From positions 2,976,001 through 3,040,000 of the forward strand of contig NZ_CP018335.1 in NCBI RefSeq assembly GCF_001902295.1: a stretch of 64,000 bases of DNA, read 5' to 3'. The notes below the pieces were generated by a model. It was not told the DNA's origin, did no database searches, and saw only the letters and a list, made by a program, of their open reading frames with translations. Position 1 is the first letter of the stretch; each line of letters starts with the position of its first letter. The position numbers and the translations under genes were made by a program. Source of the stretch: Clostridium kluyveri (GTDB lineage Bacteria; Bacillota; Clostridia; Clostridiales; Clostridiaceae). This document shows, piece after piece, positions 61,406 through 64,000 of the stretch.

Positions 61406-63859
61406 CTAAATTCCTCCCTTTCCCATAGAAATTTTTCTTCTGTAAAACTCCAGTTCATAGGCCAGCTGTTCTATATCTTTATTTGTGTTATTATTAAAAT
61501 TTTCTATGTGTAATATAAATCCATTTCTATCATCTGTATTTTTACTATCTTTTAAATTACTGCCCGATGGTACTTCTACAGATGTCCTAGTATTTACTTT
61601 CATATCCAATGACAGTCCCCTTACAGCTTCTATTACTGCAGACTTACTTTTATTTATACCTTCAGCAAGGCCACTCATAAAATCTGGCATCCAACTTTCA
61701 TAATCAGTAAGTGGCCCTTCATCCGGCACTGAAAAATGAAGATAGCTCCTTATTTTAGCTGCCAGTGCACTTACTACATCTTCTACTTTTCCTGCAGCTG
61801 ACCTTATTCCATTTACAATTCCATTAACAAAGTCTGCACCATATTTCCATGCCCTAGATGGAAGACTTGCTAAATAGGCTAAGGCACTATTTATACCACT
61901 TTCTATAGAACTTTTCACACTTCCTATGGTACTTCCTACTCCCTCTCTCATTTTGGTAAACATATCTGAACCATAACTGTAAAGCTTGCCAGGCAGTTCA
62001 GAAAACCAATTTAAAAGGCTATTCCATACATTTATAGCTTCATCTTTTATACTTCCACAGAGGTTTATTACAGTTTCCTTTAATTTAGTCCAGGCACCTG
62101 AAGCGACTCCTCTTATAGCTTCCCATATATTTGTAAGGGCTGTCTTTATATTATTCCAGAGGTTCTCTATATCAGATTTTAACTTTGTAAAGTTTCCTGT
62201 GACTATATCAAGTACTATAAGTACAGCACCAAAAACAATATTTTTTATAATATCCCAGGTATTTTGAAATATAGTCCTATAAAAATTTAGAGCTGGCTCT
62301 AGAAAACTTTTTATACTGTTAAGTCCGTTATTTACTGTATTTTTTAAGTTTTCCCAGGCAGTTAGTGTGAACGTCTTTACACTTTCCCAGGCATTAACTA
62401 TAGAGGTTTTTATATTTTGAAAAATGGCGGTAAGATTGTTCCAGAGGTTAGAAGCTCCCTGCTTGATGACATCCCAGTGCTTGTAAATTTCATACCCTGC
62501 AATTATGGCAAGACCTATGCCAATTACCCAGGGATTAAACACCATTCCAAGTATCTTAGACATACCACCTAAATTGCCTGCAGCAGCTGATACCTTAGAA
62601 ATGGCCGAGGATATCTCACCTACAGCTTTTACCACGCTGCCAATTGCAACTAAAGCCGGACCAACTACAGCAATTAGTGCACCTATGACGAGTATTATCC
62701 TCTGGGAACCCTGATCCAGTTTTCCAAATGCCTGTATCCATTCATTTAATGTAGTAATTATGGGGGTTATTATAGGGAGTATATTCTGTCCCATGGTGGC
62801 ACCCAGTTCTTTTAAACTCTCTTGAAATACCCTCATCTGGTTGGCAGTACCTGCACCTGTACGTTCAAAATCCCCGTGGGCATTTTTAGTTTTTTCTAAG
62901 ACATAGTTATACCTGAGCTGTACTTTTTCAGCTTCTGTCATATCCTGTGTTCTCTTCTGTATTCCCTTGGAATAAGCATACTGCTGCAGGTTTGCATCTG
63001 TCATAACTACCCCAAGCATTTTTAAGCTTTCTGTCTCACCTGTAAATATACCGTTTAAAGCTTCTTCTGCCTGTTTTATATCAATATTTTTAAAACTTGA
63101 TAAATCACCTGCAAGACCAACAAGTGACATAGACATCTTTGCAGCTTCTTCCTGGCTTAATCCCATACTTGTTGCCATATCCCCATAAAGGGCTGACATA
63201 TCAAGTGCTGTTCCTTTTGCTATACCATAACTCTTTAAAGTGGTATTTGACCAGTCCTTTACCTTTTGGTTAACACTTCCAAATGCAACCTCAACTTTAT
63301 TCATGCTCTCAGCTGTATCTGAGGCAAGCCTTACACTTGCAACTCCTGCGGCAACAAGAGGGGCAGTTACTGCAAGTGAAAGTTTACTTCCCACATTTGA
63401 AAACCCTTCACCTATAGTTTTCATTTTACTTCCTATACCATCTAAACTCTTACTTAGGGAAGTCCACCTGCTGCTTTGTGTTTCTATTTCTTTATTTGTC
63501 TTAGAAAGTTCATTTTCCATTTGTGAGAGGGTTTGCTTTGCCTTATTTAGTTTTATCTCAAGGTCCTGGGTGGCTTTACTGTCTTTACCTTTTATTTCAG
63601 CACTTTTGGTATAAGCTTGTTCTAAAGCTCCAATCTTTTGTCTTTGGAGTTCTAACTGTTTTGAAAGACTTTCTGATTTTAATTTAAGTCCCTCAAGTCC
63701 TTTTCCATTTTCCCCAAGAGCAGCAGTGTTTGCTTTAAACTCACTATCGAGCACTCTAAGACTCCTGTTAATACTGCTTATACCATTTTGAAATCCACTT
63801 GAATCCAGTCCTATTTTTACCGCCAGGCTTCCAAGTTCTTCTGCCAACTCTCCCACCAC
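61406..63859 (-). CDS. Phage tail tape-measure protein
   Basis: 817 residues. N-terminal coiled coil (ELAEELGSLAVKIGLDSSGF, INRSLRVLDSEFKANTAALG, through about 150). A TP901-type core follows (GTALDMSALYGDMATSMGLS, FTGETESLKMLGVVMTDANL, ERTGAGTANQMRVFQESLKE). Hydrophobic segments lie at about 385-470 and 545-560; the C-terminal part has helical repeats (W..L...). It sets tail length and forms a channel. GTG start preceded by AGAGG. Intact, unlike the copy at 47159. Confidence 0.85.
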   Translation of the reverse strand: MVGELAEELGSLAVKIGLDSSGFQNGISSINRSLRVLDSEFKANTAALGENGKGLEGLKLKSESLSKQLELQRQKIGALEQAYTKSAEIKGKDSKATQDLEIKLNKAKQTLSQMENELSKTNKEIETQSSRWTSLSKSLDGIGSKMKTIGEGFSNVGSKLSLAVTAPLVAAGVASVRLASDTAESMNKVEVAFGSVNQKVKDWSNTTLKSYGIAKGTALDMSALYGDMATSMGLSQEEAAKMSMSLVGLAGDLSSFKNIDIKQAEEALNGIFTGETESLKMLGVVMTDANLQQYAYSKGIQKRTQDMTEAEKVQLRYNYVLEKTKNAHGDFERTGAGTANQMRVFQESLKELGATMGQNILPIITPIITTLNEWIQAFGKLDQGSQRIILVIGALIAVVGPALVAIGSVVKAVGEISSAISKVSAAAGNLGGMSKILGMVFNPWVIGIGLAIIAGYEIYKHWDVIKQGASNLWNNLTAIFQNIKTSIVNAWESVKTFTLTAWENLKNTVNNGLNSIKSFLEPALNFYRTIFQNTWDIIKNIVFGAVLIVLDIVTGNFTKLKSDIENLWNNIKTALTNIWEAIRGVASGAWTKLKETVINLCGSIKDEAINVWNSLLNWFSELPGKLYSYGSDMFTKMREGVGSTIGSVKSSIESGINSALAYLASLPSRAWKYGADFVNGIVNGIRSAAGKVEDVVSALAAKIRSYLHFSVPDEGPLTDYESWMPDFMSGLAEGINKSKSAVIEAVRGLSLDMKVNTRTSVEVPSGSNLKDSKNTDDRNGFILHIENFNNNTNKDIEQLAYELEFYRRKISMGKGGI

Positions 63860-63861
63860 CT

Positions 63862-64000
63862 CTACAATATATTTAAAACGGCATTTAAATTTTTCCTATA
63901 CTCCTTATTAGCCCTGTAGATTAAAATATCAAAGTAATAAAATATATCCATGCCGTCAATATCATTTAATGTCCACCCCTGTCCTAAAAGCTCTAGATAG
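63862..64000 (-). CDS. Tail assembly chaperone-like protein, C-terminal part (runs off right edge)
   Basis: 46 codons, ending 2 nt before the tape-measure start: YLELLGQGWTLNDIDGMDIF, YYFDILIYRANKEYRKNLNA. Position (directly upstream of the tape measure), small size and the GW.....D.MDI...... pattern fit the gpG/gpGT-type chaperone made by frameshift in siphophages. The N-terminus is outside the window. Confidence 0.6.
   Translation of the reverse strand, partial: YLELLGQGWTLNDIDGMDIFYYFDILIYRANKEYRKNLNAVLNIL

Overview
The window is AT-rich DNA of a low-GC Firmicute, best read as a Clostridium sensu stricto (solventogenic or acetogenic type). The reasons are AGGAGG-type ribosome binding sites, clostridial protein families, heavy A/T codon use and many FMN, ferritin-like and Fe-S proteins typical of anaerobes. 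I cannot name the species. Nearly every gene is on the minus strand. The exceptions are a broken fetB (about 38 kb) and a WYL regulator (about 54 kb). It is accessory DNA: two copies of a siphophage tail module, several insertion-sequence scars, and an unusually large number of genes broken by one small lesion or fused by deletion.

Layout. 0-4 kb: partial IS4/Tn5-like transposase, two amidohydrolases, one complete IS3-type element. 4-9 kb: a two-component system with 11-bp tandem boxes, a duplicated PadR/HAAS-domain module, a ferritin-like protein. 10-17 kb: EAL-HDOD protein, DMT exporter with an attenuator-like leader, small membrane proteins, a tandem pair of probable small RNAs, hisC. 17-23 kb: Fe-S, nitroreductase and transglutaminase genes mixed with tail-gene and Rpn scars. 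23-29 kb: FMN-binding membrane protein and a 1,499-residue SF1 helicase with a C-terminal nuclease domain. 29-37 kb: rifampicin phosphotransferase with a TetR regulator and a 50-bp palindrome, a serine hydrolase, and a second, frameshifted two-component system. 37-44 kb: recombinase and fetB scars, a WXG-type toxin with a GH-E nuclease domain and its probable immunity protein, a chagasin-like secreted inhibitor. 44-52 kb: a collapsed prophage whose head and tail genes have been joined by internal deletions. 52-57 kb: sfsA, MBL/WYL divergent pair, Fe-S protein, phzF, GNAT. 57.7-64 kb: a largely intact tail module (tape measure, Dit, Tal, tail fibre) running off the right edge.

How it fits together. 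Four copies of the last tail-gene 3' end are followed by the same ~95-bp block, and each block sits 30-80 bp upstream of a different cargo gene on the same strand. Three of these stretches of cargo end at copies of one 97-codon gene. This resembles a set of phage-derived cargo slots with shared ends, populated by recombination. Candidate defence or competition functions nearby are the helicase-nuclease, the GH-E toxin pair and a truncated zeta-like module. The two paralogous OmpR-type systems share a TTTAAAC-TGAA box found upstream of several nearby genes, which suggests a common small regulon.
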